A stretch of 64,000 nt of DNA from Aggregatibacter kilianii (GTDB lineage Bacteria; Pseudomonadota; Gammaproteobacteria; Enterobacterales; Pasteurellaceae), in contig NZ_NRCN01000001.1 of the NCBI RefSeq assembly GCF_003130255.1, forward strand, positions 1,296,501-1,360,500, read 5' to 3'. Each line of letters begins with the position of its first letter. Position 1 is the first letter of the stretch. A program made the translations under genes and the position numbers. The notes beneath the pieces are model-generated. The model was not told where the DNA came from. It ran no database searches and saw nothing but the letters and a program-made list of their open reading frames with translations. This document shows positions 1 to 7,632 of this stretch, one piece after another.

Positions 1-1218
1 ACATTACCCTGGTATAAAGAAGTCAATCCAACCCAAAAGAAAGCATTGTTTGCCGCGTGGTTAGGTTATGTTTTTGATGGCTTCGATTACATGTTGATTA
101 CCTATGTTCTGTTGGATATCCAAAGAGAATTTAGTATGACCACAACGGAAACCTCGACGTTACTTCTGGCGGCGTTTGTCGCCCGACCGCTTGGCGGTGC
201 GTTATTCGGCAGTTTTGCCGATAAATATGGTCGTCGTTTAGCCATGATGGTCTCAATTATTGTGTATTCCGTTGGGACATTTCTCTGCGGGTTATCTTCC
301 GGCTACATTTGGCTCTTTATTTTCCGAATGATTGTGGGCATGGGTATGGCGGGGGAGTACGCCTGTTCATCCTCTTACGCTATTGAAAGCTGGCCACAAC
401 ACTTACGCACCAAAGCTAGCGCGTTTTTGGTCAGCGGATTTTCTATCGGTAATATTTTGGCCTCACAAGTGATTCCTTGGGTGGCGCAAAGTTATGGTTG
501 GCGGGTGGCGTTCTTTATCGGTTTATTGCCGGTTGGGTTAGTGCTTTATGTACGTCGTCATGCTCCTGAAAGTGAAGAATGGGCACAAGCGAAAGCCGCC
601 GGAAAAGTAAATAAAGTGCCACTCACAGATCTCTTCACTAAAAAGCAACTTCCTATTACGCTCATTATTTTCTTTGTCTGTTATTCCATTTTTTCCGTGA
701 ACTGGCCGGTGGTGGGATTGTTGCCGCTTTATTTGAAAGAAAACGGCTATGCCGAAAATGTTCCATCACTCATGTTTTGGGCAGGCTTTGGTATTTTAAT
801 TGGCACGCTGATTGCCGGATTTATTGGTGATAAATTAGGTGAGAAGAAAACCTTTATTTACAGTTTGTTACTCTCCCTGTTCTTCTTATTCCCGGTCTTT
901 TATTTGCCGGAAAATAACGTATTGGCCCTTGGTGCGTTGCTTTTCTTCTTATTGGCGACCAATTTAGGTATTGCAGGGTTAGTGCCAAAATATATGTCAA
1001 AATTCTTCCCGACAGAAATGCGCAGTACGGGCATCGGATTTATTTATAACTTTGCCGCTATCGGCGGTGGTGTTGCGCCGGTGATTGCCGCTAAATTAAG
1101 TGAACGCTTCGGATTAGGTTCATCCTTGGTCTATGTCACCTTATTTTGGACTCTCGTATTAGTCGCTCTCGTTGGTTTAAGAATCCCGGAACGAATCCAA
1201 GCAAGAGTGCAAAAATAA
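1..1218 (+). CDS. nanT: NanT-like sialic acid MFS transporter, 5' end outside window
   Basis: This is a proton-driven inner-membrane sugar-acid symporter of the major facilitator superfamily, most like E. coli NanT, which imports N-acetylneuraminate. The frame is open from base 1 (LPWYKEVNPTQKKAL precedes the TTG at 46), so the true start lies upstream and only about 405 residues are visible. NanT-like motifs include AAWLGYVFDGFDYM in the first helix, DKYGRRLAM in the loop after helix 2, GMGMAGEYACSSSYAIESWP and the late GFIYNFAAIGGGVAP. About twelve hydrophobic segments are expected. It is shorter than E. coli NanT (496 aa), without the two extra helices of that protein. The gene ends at a USS hairpin shared with the convergent HAD gene. 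The substrate is inferred from similarity; another organic acid remains possible. Confidence 0.8.
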   Translation, partial: TLPWYKEVNPTQKKALFAAWLGYVFDGFDYMLITYVLLDIQREFSMTTTETSTLLLAAFVARPLGGALFGSFADKYGRRLAMMVSIIVYSVGTFLCGLSSGYIWLFIFRMIVGMGMAGEYACSSSYAIESWPQHLRTKASAFLVSGFSIGNILASQVIPWVAQSYGWRVAFFIGLLPVGLVLYVRRHAPESEEWAQAKAAGKVNKVPLTDLFTKKQLPITLIIFFVCYSIFSVNWPVVGLLPLYLKENGYAENVPSLMFWAGFGILIGTLIAGFIGDKLGEKKTFIYSLLLSLFFLFPVFYLPENNVLALGALLFFLLATNLGIAGLVPKYMSKFFPTEMRSTGIGFIYNFAAIGGGVAPVIAAKLSERFGLGSSLVYVTLFWTLVLVALVGLRIPERIQARVQK

Positions 1219-1228
1219 TCAAAAAAAA

Positions 1229-1257
1229 GACCGCACTTTGGGTTTAAAAGTGCGGTC
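1229..1257. terminator. Inverted-USS hairpin terminator (nanT / HAD gene)
   Basis: GACCGCACTTT and AAAGTGCGGTC face each other about 7 bases apart, with A-runs before and T-runs after. The hairpin can end transcription from both convergent genes and also supplies two uptake sequences. Confidence 0.85.
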
Positions 1258-1274
1258 GTTTTTCATGTTAAATT

Positions 1275-2447
1275 TTACTTCCCAAACACCCGATTTAACA
1301 CCAATGCAATGCCGTCTTCGTTATTCGTGGCGGTGACTTCTTTTGCCACTTGTTTTATGGCATCGGGGGCGTTGCCCATAGCAACGCTAAGGCCTGCGTA
1401 TTGCAACATATCCAAGTCATTAAAATTGTCGCCGAAAGCGATGACTTGCTCGGCGCTAATGCCCAAATGCTGTTCCATAAATTGAATGGCTTTCGCTTTG
1501 GTGGCGGCAGGGTTCGTGATTTCCAAATATTCGTCTTTGGAACGGTGAATGCTTAAATGCGGCAGGGCTTGTTTCAGCATGGGTTCCACCGTTTGGATTT
1601 CTTCGGCGTTGCCCATGACTAATATTTTGTGTACTTCCGTGAGGTTGCCTTGTAGCAGTTCGGCGCTTAAGCCCGTGATCTCACTTTCTTGCTTGATCCA
1701 ATCATTGTTTACATCATTGCAAAACCAATCCAAACCGGCGTAGTAGCTGATGGAAAGGTGCGCAAAATCGGCTAAAAGTTCGTTGAGTTTTTGTAAGTCC
1801 TGCGGTGCCAAAATCACGCTATAAAGTGCGGTCAGATTTTTATCTAAAATTAACGCGCCGCTGTAACAAATCATGCCATGTTGCGAGCCAAGCTGTTCCG
1901 TGTAAGGCGTGATGGCATAAGGCGGGCGGGCGGAAACGGGGATAAACGGAATGCCTCGTTTTAATATGTTTTTAATCGCCTCTTCCGTTTTGGGTGTAAT
2001 TTGATGTTGGCTGTTGAGCAGTGTGCCGTCGATGTCGCTGAATACGGCTTTGTATGGTGATGATGGCGAGGTGTTTTCTGCCAAAGTGGTTTCGGCAAAC
2101 TTAAGCAAACGGGTGAGTTCTTTTTTGCCCTTTTCCGATAACACTTTATTGTCGTTTAAAATTTGTGTGGCGCGGGCTTGGATGAAACGTGCGTAATCGG
2201 CATTTTGGGTTTGCGTGAATTGTTTTTCGGCAAATTGCATGTCGGCGAAATCTTTGTTGGTTTGCCCGATGAGCATTTTTTGTCCGACTAACACGATAAG
2301 CGCAGCCGCTAAGGCAATGACTGAACCGTAGCCGTTGGTGGGGTAATAAAGAATACCTGCCAAAATGAAAAGTGCGGTCACTAAATTCGATGAATTTTTG
2401 ATGTAGCCTTCGGTAGGCGGGGCTTTTATGAGATCTTTAAGTTTCAT
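1275..2447 (-). CDS. Membrane-tethered Cof-type HAD phosphatase
   Basis: Predicted sugar-phosphate phosphatase of the Cof/YidA group of the HAD superfamily, about 390 aa against about 270 for soluble relatives. The C-terminal two thirds carry motif I FSDIDGTLLNS, motif II PVSARP, the late lysine region and motif IV FGDNFNDLDML. The extra N-terminus has two hydrophobic segments (about residues 21-37 and 42-60) and a charged helical linker, so the enzyme should sit on the inner membrane facing the cytoplasm. I chose the ATG at 2447 (MKLKDLIKAPP); the longer open frame to 2594 reads through the hairpin after manZ and into the manZ coding region, which is unlikely. It is the last gene after manXYZ, suggesting it acts on a phosphosugar delivered by that PTS. 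The substrate is unknown. Confidence 0.8.
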   Translation of the reverse strand: MKLKDLIKAPPTEGYIKNSSNLVTALFILAGILYYPTNGYGSVIALAAALIVLVGQKMLIGQTNKDFADMQFAEKQFTQTQNADYARFIQARATQILNDNKVLSEKGKKELTRLLKFAETTLAENTSPSSPYKAVFSDIDGTLLNSQHQITPKTEEAIKNILKRGIPFIPVSARPPYAITPYTEQLGSQHGMICYSGALILDKNLTALYSVILAPQDLQKLNELLADFAHLSISYYAGLDWFCNDVNNDWIKQESEITGLSAELLQGNLTEVHKILVMGNAEEIQTVEPMLKQALPHLSIHRSKDEYLEITNPAATKAKAIQFMEQHLGISAEQVIAFGDNFNDLDMLQYAGLSVAMGNAPDAIKQVAKEVTATNNEDGIALVLNRVFGK

Positions 2448-2522
2448 TGAAAATGCACTGATTGAAGATTTGGATGAATGGCGCGTCTCCCGACGTATGC
2501 CCTTGATAACATTAAATAACAA

Positions 2523-2546
2523 GGCACGCATCGGAAGACGCGTGCC
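2523..2546 (-). terminator. GC-rich hairpin after manZ
   Basis: GGCACGCATC and GACGCGTGCC form a 10-bp stem with one mismatch around a 4-base loop, 20 bases past the manZ stop. Downstream on the minus strand comes TTGTTATTT, a modest U-tract. It probably attenuates rather than fully blocks transcription into the HAD gene. The same core recurs at 11239 and 33115. Confidence 0.65.
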
Positions 2547-2565
2547 ATGATTATGTGACGTTGAA

Positions 2566-3402
2566 TTATGCCAATATACCAAAATGGTAGCCAACGATAC
2601 CTACGCCGAATAGCGCGAAGATGATATACATGGCGTTGATTTTTTTGCGCAGTAAATACATACACAAGAAGGTGAGCAGCAGTGCCGCCAAGCCTGGGAG
2701 CAAGTCGTTTAATACGCTTTGCACGGTCGTGACCACTTCTTCGCCCATTTGGTTTTTATAGCGTGACAATTCTAGCGGAATGTTGATGGTGGTCCATTTC
2801 GACACCAACGAGCCCATCACAAAGAGACCGAGGATAGACGCTCCCTGCGTCAATTTTTGTAAGCGACCGCCGCCCATGTCGTTAACAATTTCTGTCCCTT
2901 TTTCATAGCCGTATTTGAAACCATACCAACGGGTTAGGGCACGGCAAAGGTTAATACCGATAAAGAACAATAGAGGTCCTAGTAGGCTACCGGTAATGGC
3001 TAAACCGGCACCGAGCGCTGCAAGCACCAGACGTAGTGTTCCCCAGAAAATCGGGTCGCCCACACCGGCAAGCGGCCCCATGAGACCCACTTTCATGCTG
3101 CTGATGGCCGAGTCATCAATGTCTTTTGCTCCGTTGGCACGTTCTTGTTCCATCGCGGCAGTTACGCCGATAATGGAAGAAGCTACCCAAGGCTGGGTGT
3201 TGAAGAATTCTAAGTGGCGTTTTAAAGCGGCTGCTTGATCTTCTTTTTTGCTGTAGAGGCGTTTAATGGTTGGCATCATGGACACACAGAAACCCATGGC
3301 TTGCATCCGTTCAAAGTTAAATGAACCTAAAAGGAAGGTGGAACGCCAATAAGTGCTGCGAATATCTTTTTTCGTTAATGCTAATTTAGTTTGTTCAGTC
3401 AT
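2566..3402 (-). CDS. manZ: Mannose-family PTS membrane component IID
   Basis: IID subunit of a mannose-class phosphotransferase system, which with IIC forms the membrane channel that imports hexoses while phosphorylating them. At 278 aa it fits the family. The N-terminal half holds the conserved GSFNFERMQAMGFCVSMMP and the MKVGLMGPLAGVGDPIFWGT stretch typical of IID proteins; hydrophobic segments follow, with a short one at the C-terminus. It starts 11 bases after the manY stop, in a manXYZ-HAD operon. Mannose, glucose, glucosamine or fructose are all plausible substrates for this PTS class; sequence alone does not decide. Confidence 0.93.
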   Translation of the reverse strand: MTEQTKLALTKKDIRSTYWRSTFLLGSFNFERMQAMGFCVSMMPTIKRLYSKKEDQAAALKRHLEFFNTQPWVASSIIGVTAAMEQERANGAKDIDDSAISSMKVGLMGPLAGVGDPIFWGTLRLVLAALGAGLAITGSLLGPLLFFIGINLCRALTRWYGFKYGYEKGTEIVNDMGGGRLQKLTQGASILGLFVMGSLVSKWTTINIPLELSRYKNQMGEEVVTTVQSVLNDLLPGLAALLLTFLCMYLLRKKINAMYIIFALFGVGIVGYHFGILA

Positions 3403-3413
3403 GATCGTATTCC

Positions 3414-4211
3414 TTATAGTCCTTCAAGTTCATCATCAGCTAATTCACGTTTGCTGCTAGTTTGTGGCAAAGTCGCTTGGTTAAAGCGAGGGTTTAATTG
3501 AATGTAAATGATGGCTAAGCAGGTGCCTAAGATACCTAAGCCCACCAAGTTATAGCCGGAGAAGGAGGCAATCACGAAACCAAGGAAGAAGAACGGCATT
3601 AACGCGCCGGCACGCATCATGTTGATCACCATGGCGTAACCGACCACCACGATAAAGCCCCCGGCGATTTGTAACCCGCGGGTCACCACTTCCGGAATGG
3701 AGTTCAAGGCGTGAGTTACGGTGTCTGTGCCGGCTACGAGTGCCACGAAGAATGTCGGAATGGCAACCCGTAAAGCCTGTAAGGAAAGACCGGCAAAGTG
3801 ACAGAATTCAATGCCGCGGAAGTTGGCTTGTTCTGCGTAATCATCAGCTTTGTGTTGCAGGAAGATGGTGAGGGTGCGCACGAAAATGGTTAACACCTGC
3901 CCGGCGGCTGCAACAGGAATTGCAATGGCCAATGCGCTTCCTTTGTCTTGACCGCCTTTGATTACTAAAATCGCTGCGATTACACTGGCGAGCGCCGCAT
4001 CGGGGGCCATCGCCGCACCTACGTTCATCCAGCCGAGAGCAACTAATTCCAAGGTACCGCCGACGATAATCCCGGTTTGTAAATCACCTAAGACCAAACC
4101 GATTAAGGTACAGGCGACCAACGGGCGGTGAGTTTGACGTTCGTCAAGTACACTGCCCATACCGCAAATCGCCGCGACTAATGTCACGAGAATTATTTCC
4201 ATTGTAGTCAT
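3414..4211 (-). CDS. manY: Mannose-family PTS membrane component IIC
   Basis: IIC subunit of the mannose-class PTS, an integral inner-membrane protein that forms the transport unit with IID. It is 265 aa, of normal length, with about eight hydrophobic segments and the family's GLVLGDLQTGIIVGGTLELV and LGWMNVGAAMAPDAALAS motifs. It lies between manX (15 bases upstream) and manZ (11 bases downstream) and must be co-transcribed. The C-terminal tail (SSKRELADDELEGL) is charged and probably cytoplasmic. Confidence 0.93.
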   Translation of the reverse strand: MTTMEIILVTLVAAICGMGSVLDERQTHRPLVACTLIGLVLGDLQTGIIVGGTLELVALGWMNVGAAMAPDAALASVIAAILVIKGGQDKGSALAIAIPVAAAGQVLTIFVRTLTIFLQHKADDYAEQANFRGIEFCHFAGLSLQALRVAIPTFFVALVAGTDTVTHALNSIPEVVTRGLQIAGGFIVVVGYAMVINMMRAGALMPFFFLGFVIASFSGYNLVGLGILGTCLAIIYIQLNPRFNQATLPQTSSKRELADDELEGL

Positions 4212-4226
4212 AATGTTGTGTCCTTA

Positions 4227-5207
4227 TTAAAAATTAATTGCATCAAGTTTTTGTCTGGTAAGTTCCACACGCGGGTTGCTTGCTACTTTTTGCATAGATA
4301 AATCAATGCCTAAATCAAGCAGTTTTTTGAATGCTTCGACATCTGCCTTACCAACGGTTACCGCATCGGAAAGTTGTTTGTTGCCGTCTTTATAGGTCAT
4401 TCCGCCGACATTCACTTTATCTATCTTGACACCGCCTTCAACTAAACGTACTACATCGGCCGGTTTTGTCACTAGCCAGAGAATGTTTTTACCTGCGTAT
4501 TTCGGATTGTGATAGACTTTAATGGCTTTCTCCACCGGAATGACATAGGCTTTTAAATGTGCGGGCGCAATTTGTAACAACAATTCGCGACGTAATGCAT
4601 CCTCCGCTACTTCATCGCTGATCGCAAAAATGGCTTCGCATTTCACCGCCTTCGCCCAGGATGTCGCCACTTGACCATGAATCAATCGATCGTCAATACG
4701 TAATAAAGAAATATTCATATTGCCGGAAAGTGCGGTGGAATTTTGAGATGTTTTAACGGGTTCAGCAGGCTTGGCGGGTTCCGGCGCCGGTGCGACAGGC
4801 TTCGCTTCTTCGGACGGTTGGCGGAAAGATTTCACGGCTGCGACGCCGACTTCTTTGGCTGTTTCCACCAATTCAGGCAAGCTTGAACCGTCTTTGGCAT
4901 CCAACACTTCCAACAACATCGGCAAGCTAATACCGGTGACGATGTCCGTGTTGTCGCCACGCTCTGAAGCAACACGCGCTGCCGCGTTATAAGGGCTACC
5001 GCCAAATAAGTCCACTAAGAACAACACCGGTTCGTTTTCCGGCAAAGTGGCGATAATCGCATTGTATTTTTCAACCAAATGCTCTCCACCTTCGCCCGGT
5101 AGGAAAGTGACCACATGGCAATTTTCGTCTTCGCCATACACCATAGCGGCAGAATTGACGATTTCTTCCGAAAATTTACCGTGCGTTGCAACGATAATGT
5201 GGGTCAT
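4227..5207 (-). CDS. manX: Mannose-family PTS EIIAB
   Basis: Fused cytoplasmic IIA and IIB phosphoryl carriers of the mannose-class PTS, 326 aa. The IIA domain (about 1-125) has the phospho-accepting His9 in IVATHGKFSEE; the IIB domain (about 164-326) has His177 in RIDDRLIHGQV. Between them is an Ala/Pro/Glu-rich linker (about 130-160) whose end, NSTALSG, is encoded by a USS at 4727-4736. It is the first gene of the operon, and the upstream region carries two LacI-type palindromes and a CRP-like site, so catabolite control and sugar- or purine-linked repression are likely. Confidence 0.95.
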   Translation of the reverse strand: MTHIIVATHGKFSEEIVNSAAMVYGEDENCHVVTFLPGEGGEHLVEKYNAIIATLPENEPVLFLVDLFGGSPYNAAARVASERGDNTDIVTGISLPMLLEVLDAKDGSSLPELVETAKEVGVAAVKSFRQPSEEAKPVAPAPEPAKPAEPVKTSQNSTALSGNMNISLLRIDDRLIHGQVATSWAKAVKCEAIFAISDEVAEDALRRELLLQIAPAHLKAYVIPVEKAIKVYHNPKYAGKNILWLVTKPADVVRLVEGGVKIDKVNVGGMTYKDGNKQLSDAVTVGKADVEAFKKLLDLGIDLSMQKVASNPRVELTRQKLDAINF

Positions 5208-5244
5208 TCAAATCTCCTTAAAGTTGTTAATAAAACCGTTCTTT

Positions 5245-5254
5245 GAAACGTTTC
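5245..5254. promoter_or_regulatory. LacI-family operator half of a pair (GAAACGTTTC)
   Basis: A perfect 10-bp palindrome with the central CG typical of LacI/GalR-family operators, 38 bases before manX. Its centre is 31 bp, about three helical turns, from that of the next palindrome, so both could be bound on the same DNA face. Confidence 0.55.
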
Positions 5255-5272
5255 AGCCGAAGATCTAAAGAT

Positions 5273-5288
5273 AAGCAAACGTTTGCGT
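5273..5288. promoter_or_regulatory. PurR-like / LacI-family operator
   Basis: AAGCAAACGTTTGCGT matches the E. coli PurR consensus (ANGCAANCGNTTNCNT) at every fixed position and contains the perfect palindrome GCAAACGTTTGC. It lies in the manX leader. PurR or another LacI-type regulator with the same core may bind it. Confidence 0.65.
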
Positions 5289-5342
5289 AATGTTGTAAGT
5301 GCATTCCTTTGCAATTTGCCGTCAAATGGAGAGTGTGAAATT

Positions 5343-5358
5343 TGTGATCGAGATCAAG
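5343..5358. promoter_or_regulatory. CRP-like site upstream of manX
   Basis: TGTGA-TCGAGA-TCAAG matches the CRP half-site TGTGA exactly and the second half-site (TCACA) at three of five positions. It sits about 140 bases upstream of manX, suiting cAMP-CRP activation of a sugar PTS. Confidence 0.55.
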
Positions 5359-5449
5359 AGGTAGGAGGAGTTATTTGTATGAAAAAGAATATGTTGCGGG
5401 TGAAATGTTATTTTATATGGAGAAAGTTTAGAAAATTGTGACTAAATAA

Positions 5450-5477
5450 AAGCCTGAATAATGCATTATTCTAGGCC
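5450..5477 (-). terminator. Terminator overlapping the rsmD stop
   Basis: AGCCTGAATAAT and ATTATTCTAGGCC form an imperfect hairpin around the palindrome AATAATGCATTATT; on the minus strand it is followed by TTTTATTT. It overlaps the last codons of rsmD. Confidence 0.55.
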
Positions 5478-6058
5478 TCCACCTGATACAACCGATAACT
5501 CACTTGTCCGCTGTTTTTTTCTTTCAACAATGCCCAGCTTTGCGGCACATTTAATCCTTTATCTTTTTCTGTTTCCACATAAACCAACGCTTGTGGGCGT
5601 AGCCAGTGATTTTTGTCCAACAAGGCAATGGCTTGTTCCGCTAAATCAAAATTGAACGGCGGATCGAGAAAAACCAAGTCAAAGTGCGGTTGATTTTGCG
5701 GCTGATTTAAAAATTGCAGGCTATTTTGATTTACCACTTGCGCGCGATCGGCACATTTCAACGTTTGAATATTCTTGCTTAACTGCTGCGCCACGGCTTT
5801 TTCTAATTCCAGAAACGTCACCTTTGCCGCTTGGCGTGAAAGGGCTTCAAAGCCGAGAGAACCGCTGCCGGCGAAACAGTCTAAACATTCACTGTCAACG
5901 ATGTAGGGCATTAGCCAGTTAAATAGCGTTTCTTTTACACGGTCGCCCGTAGGCCGTAGCCCTTGGGAAGTTAATACCGGCAGTTTTCGCCCGCGCCATA
6001 AACCGGCGATGATGCGCACTTCGCCTTTTGTGCTTTGTTGCATTGTTGCTTTTTTCAT
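5471..6058 (-). CDS. rsmD: 16S rRNA (guanine-966 N2) methyltransferase
   Basis: RsmD methylates G966 of 16S rRNA in assembled 30S particles, using S-adenosylmethionine. The 195-aa protein matches the family length. It shows the RIIAGLWRGRKLPV N-terminus, SAM motif I CFAGSGSLGFEALSR and the catalytic VFLDPPFNF motif of N2-guanine methylases. The start is ATG 6058 (MKKATMQQ); an internal ATG at 6043 is an alternative. It is divergent from ftsY, the neighbour it also has in E. coli and Haemophilus, with 75 bases between the starts. Confidence 0.95.
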   Translation of the reverse strand: MKKATMQQSTKGEVRIIAGLWRGRKLPVLTSQGLRPTGDRVKETLFNWLMPYIVDSECLDCFAGSGSLGFEALSRQAAKVTFLELEKAVAQQLSKNIQTLKCADRAQVVNQNSLQFLNQPQNQPHFDLVFLDPPFNFDLAEQAIALLDKNHWLRPQALVYVETEKDKGLNVPQSWALLKEKNSGQVSYRLYQVEA

Positions 6059-6133
6059 ATAAATCGGAAAATTATGCGTTTTTTTGCTAGAATGGGCGGC
6101 ATTTTATCAAGTTTAAATAAGAGTGGGCAATTT

Positions 6134-7594
6134 ATGTCGGATGAAAAGAAAAAAGGCGGATTTTGGTCTTGGTTCGGATTAGGCAAAAATAAACAGGAAG
6201 AATCAACGGAACCGAAAGAACCGGAATCAACAGAACAGCTCCCTAATGAATCTGAAGTGCAAGAAACGGCAGAAAAAACGACCGCACTTTCAGATGAAGC
6301 AGAGACCGAAAATACATTAACGGAAGATACATTAATGGCGCAAGCGTCCACGCTTGTGCCTGAAAGCCATGACGTTCAAGTAGAGACCTCTCAAGAGGAA
6401 AACCCGGCGGCACAAGCGTGGACGCTTGCGCCATCTTCTGAGCTTGCGCCATCTTCTGAGCTTGCGCCATCTTCTGAGCTTGCGCCATCAGATGAGCCAA
6501 CTCAATCTATTGAAGAAACGCTAGAAAATTCAACCGCACTTTCTGAGAGCGAAGCAGAAGTACAAGTCGAAAGTGCGGTGGACATTGAAGATGAATCTGT
6601 CGCAGAAGCGGAAGAGCATGAAGAAAGCGCCGTTGCCGACATGGTAGAAACTCAGGAAAAACCAAGCGAAGGCGGCTTTTTCAGTCGATTGCTCAAAGGC
6701 TTGGTGAAAACCAAGCAAAATATCGGTGCGGGCTTCCGCAGCTTTTTCCTCGGTAAAAAAATCGACGATGAATTATTCGAAGAATTGGAAGAACAATTAC
6801 TGATTGCCGACATTGGCATGCCGACGACCACCAAAATTATCAATAACTTAACCCAACATGCCACCCGTCAACAATTACAAAATGCGGATGCTTTATATCA
6901 ACAATTAAAATTGGAAATGGGTGAGATCCTAAAACCGGTGGCGCAACCGTTGAGCATCGATAGCAGCAAAAAGCCTTATGTGATTTTAATGGTAGGCGTG
7001 AACGGCGTGGGTAAAACCACCACCATTGGCAAGCTGGCGCGTAAATTCCAAATGGAGGGCAAATCTGTCATGTTGGCGGCAGGCGATACCTTCCGTGCGG
7101 CGGCAGTGGAGCAGTTGCAGGTCTGGGGCGAGCGCAATCATATTCCGGTGGTGGCTCAAAGTAGCGGCTCCGATTCCGCGTCGGTGATTTTTGATGCCAT
7201 GCAATCGGCAGCGGCTCGCAATATCGACATCCTCATCGCCGACACCGCAGGTCGTCTGCAAAATAAAAATAACTTGATGGATGAACTGAAAAAAATCGTA
7301 CGCGTGATGAAAAAATATGATGAAAGCGCACCGCATGAAATTATGCTCACTTTAGACGCGGGCACCGGTCAAAATGCCATTAGTCAAGCCAAGCTATTTA
7401 ATGAAGCCGTTGGACTCACCGGCATTAGCCTAACCAAATTGGATGGCACCGCCAAAGGTGGTGTGATTTTCGCCATTGCCGACCAATTCAACTTGCCGAT
7501 TCGCTATATCGGCGTAGGCGAAAAAATTGAAGATTTACGCGAATTCAACGCAGAAGAGTTTATCGAAGCTTTGTTTGCTCATGAAGAAGAATAA
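6134..7594 (+). CDS. ftsY: Signal recognition particle receptor FtsY
   Basis: FtsY is the SRP receptor GTPase that docks ribosomes making membrane proteins at the inner membrane. The NG domain (about residues 190-486) has P-loop GVNGVGKTTTIGKLA, DTFRAAA, DTAGRL and TKLDGTAKGG. The preceding acidic A-domain (Glu/Ser rich) holds three USSs (6281, 6533, 6571), a pair of inverted 24-bp palindromes and an 18-bp tandem repeat giving LAPSSE units, so its length probably varies between strains. ATG 6134 (MSDEKKKGGFWSWFG) is chosen since it gives the conserved N-terminal membrane-binding helix; the open frame to 6035 overlaps rsmD. First gene of ftsY-ftsE-ftsX. Confidence 0.96.
   Translation: MSDEKKKGGFWSWFGLGKNKQEESTEPKEPESTEQLPNESEVQETAEKTTALSDEAETENTLTEDTLMAQASTLVPESHDVQVETSQEENPAAQAWTLAPSSELAPSSELAPSSELAPSDEPTQSIEETLENSTALSESEAEVQVESAVDIEDESVAEAEEHEESAVADMVETQEKPSEGGFFSRLLKGLVKTKQNIGAGFRSFFLGKKIDDELFEELEEQLLIADIGMPTTTKIINNLTQHATRQQLQNADALYQQLKLEMGEILKPVAQPLSIDSSKKPYVILMVGVNGVGKTTTIGKLARKFQMEGKSVMLAAGDTFRAAAVEQLQVWGERNHIPVVAQSSGSDSASVIFDAMQSAAARNIDILIADTAGRLQNKNNLMDELKKIVRVMKKYDESAPHEIMLTLDAGTGQNAISQAKLFNEAVGLTGISLTKLDGTAKGGVIFAIADQFNLPIRYIGVGEKIEDLREFNAEEFIEALFAHEEE
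6337..6360. repeat. 24-bp palindromic element, copy 1, inside ftsY
   Basis: Arms GGCGCAAGCG and CGCTTGTGCC enclose TCCA. It is read in frame as MAQASTLVP. Its exact reverse complement lies at 6409-6432, 48 bases further on, so the two copies could also pair with each other. Confidence 0.85.
6409..6432. repeat. 24-bp palindromic element, copy 2 (inverted), inside ftsY
   Basis: Arms GGCACAAGCG and CGCTTGCGCC enclose TGGA; exact reverse complement of copy 1. Read in frame as AAQAWTLAP. Its right end (CTTGCGCC) starts the 18-bp tandem repeat. Confidence 0.85.
6425..6496 (+). repeat. 18-bp tandem repeat in ftsY (LAPSSE units)
   Basis: Three perfect copies of CTTGCGCCATCTTCTGAG (6425-6442, 6443-6460, 6461-6478) and a fourth degenerate copy (6479-6496). 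The unit is a multiple of 3, so copy-number change would lengthen or shorten the acidic domain by six residues without breaking the frame. Confidence 0.95.
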
Positions 7595-7632
7595 AGTGCG
7601 GTTAAAAATTAAAATGTTTTTAGAGATTAAAT

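Noticed and set aside
2444..2665. Open frame on the minus strand across the manZ end and its hairpin
   Set aside because: It overlaps the real manZ 3' end in another frame and reads through the terminator.
6055..6500. Minus-strand frames over the ftsY acidic domain, one with MAHLMAQAQKMAQAQKMAQ-type repeats
   Set aside because: The repeats come from reading the 18-bp ftsY tandem repeat backwards; no RBS and no homology.
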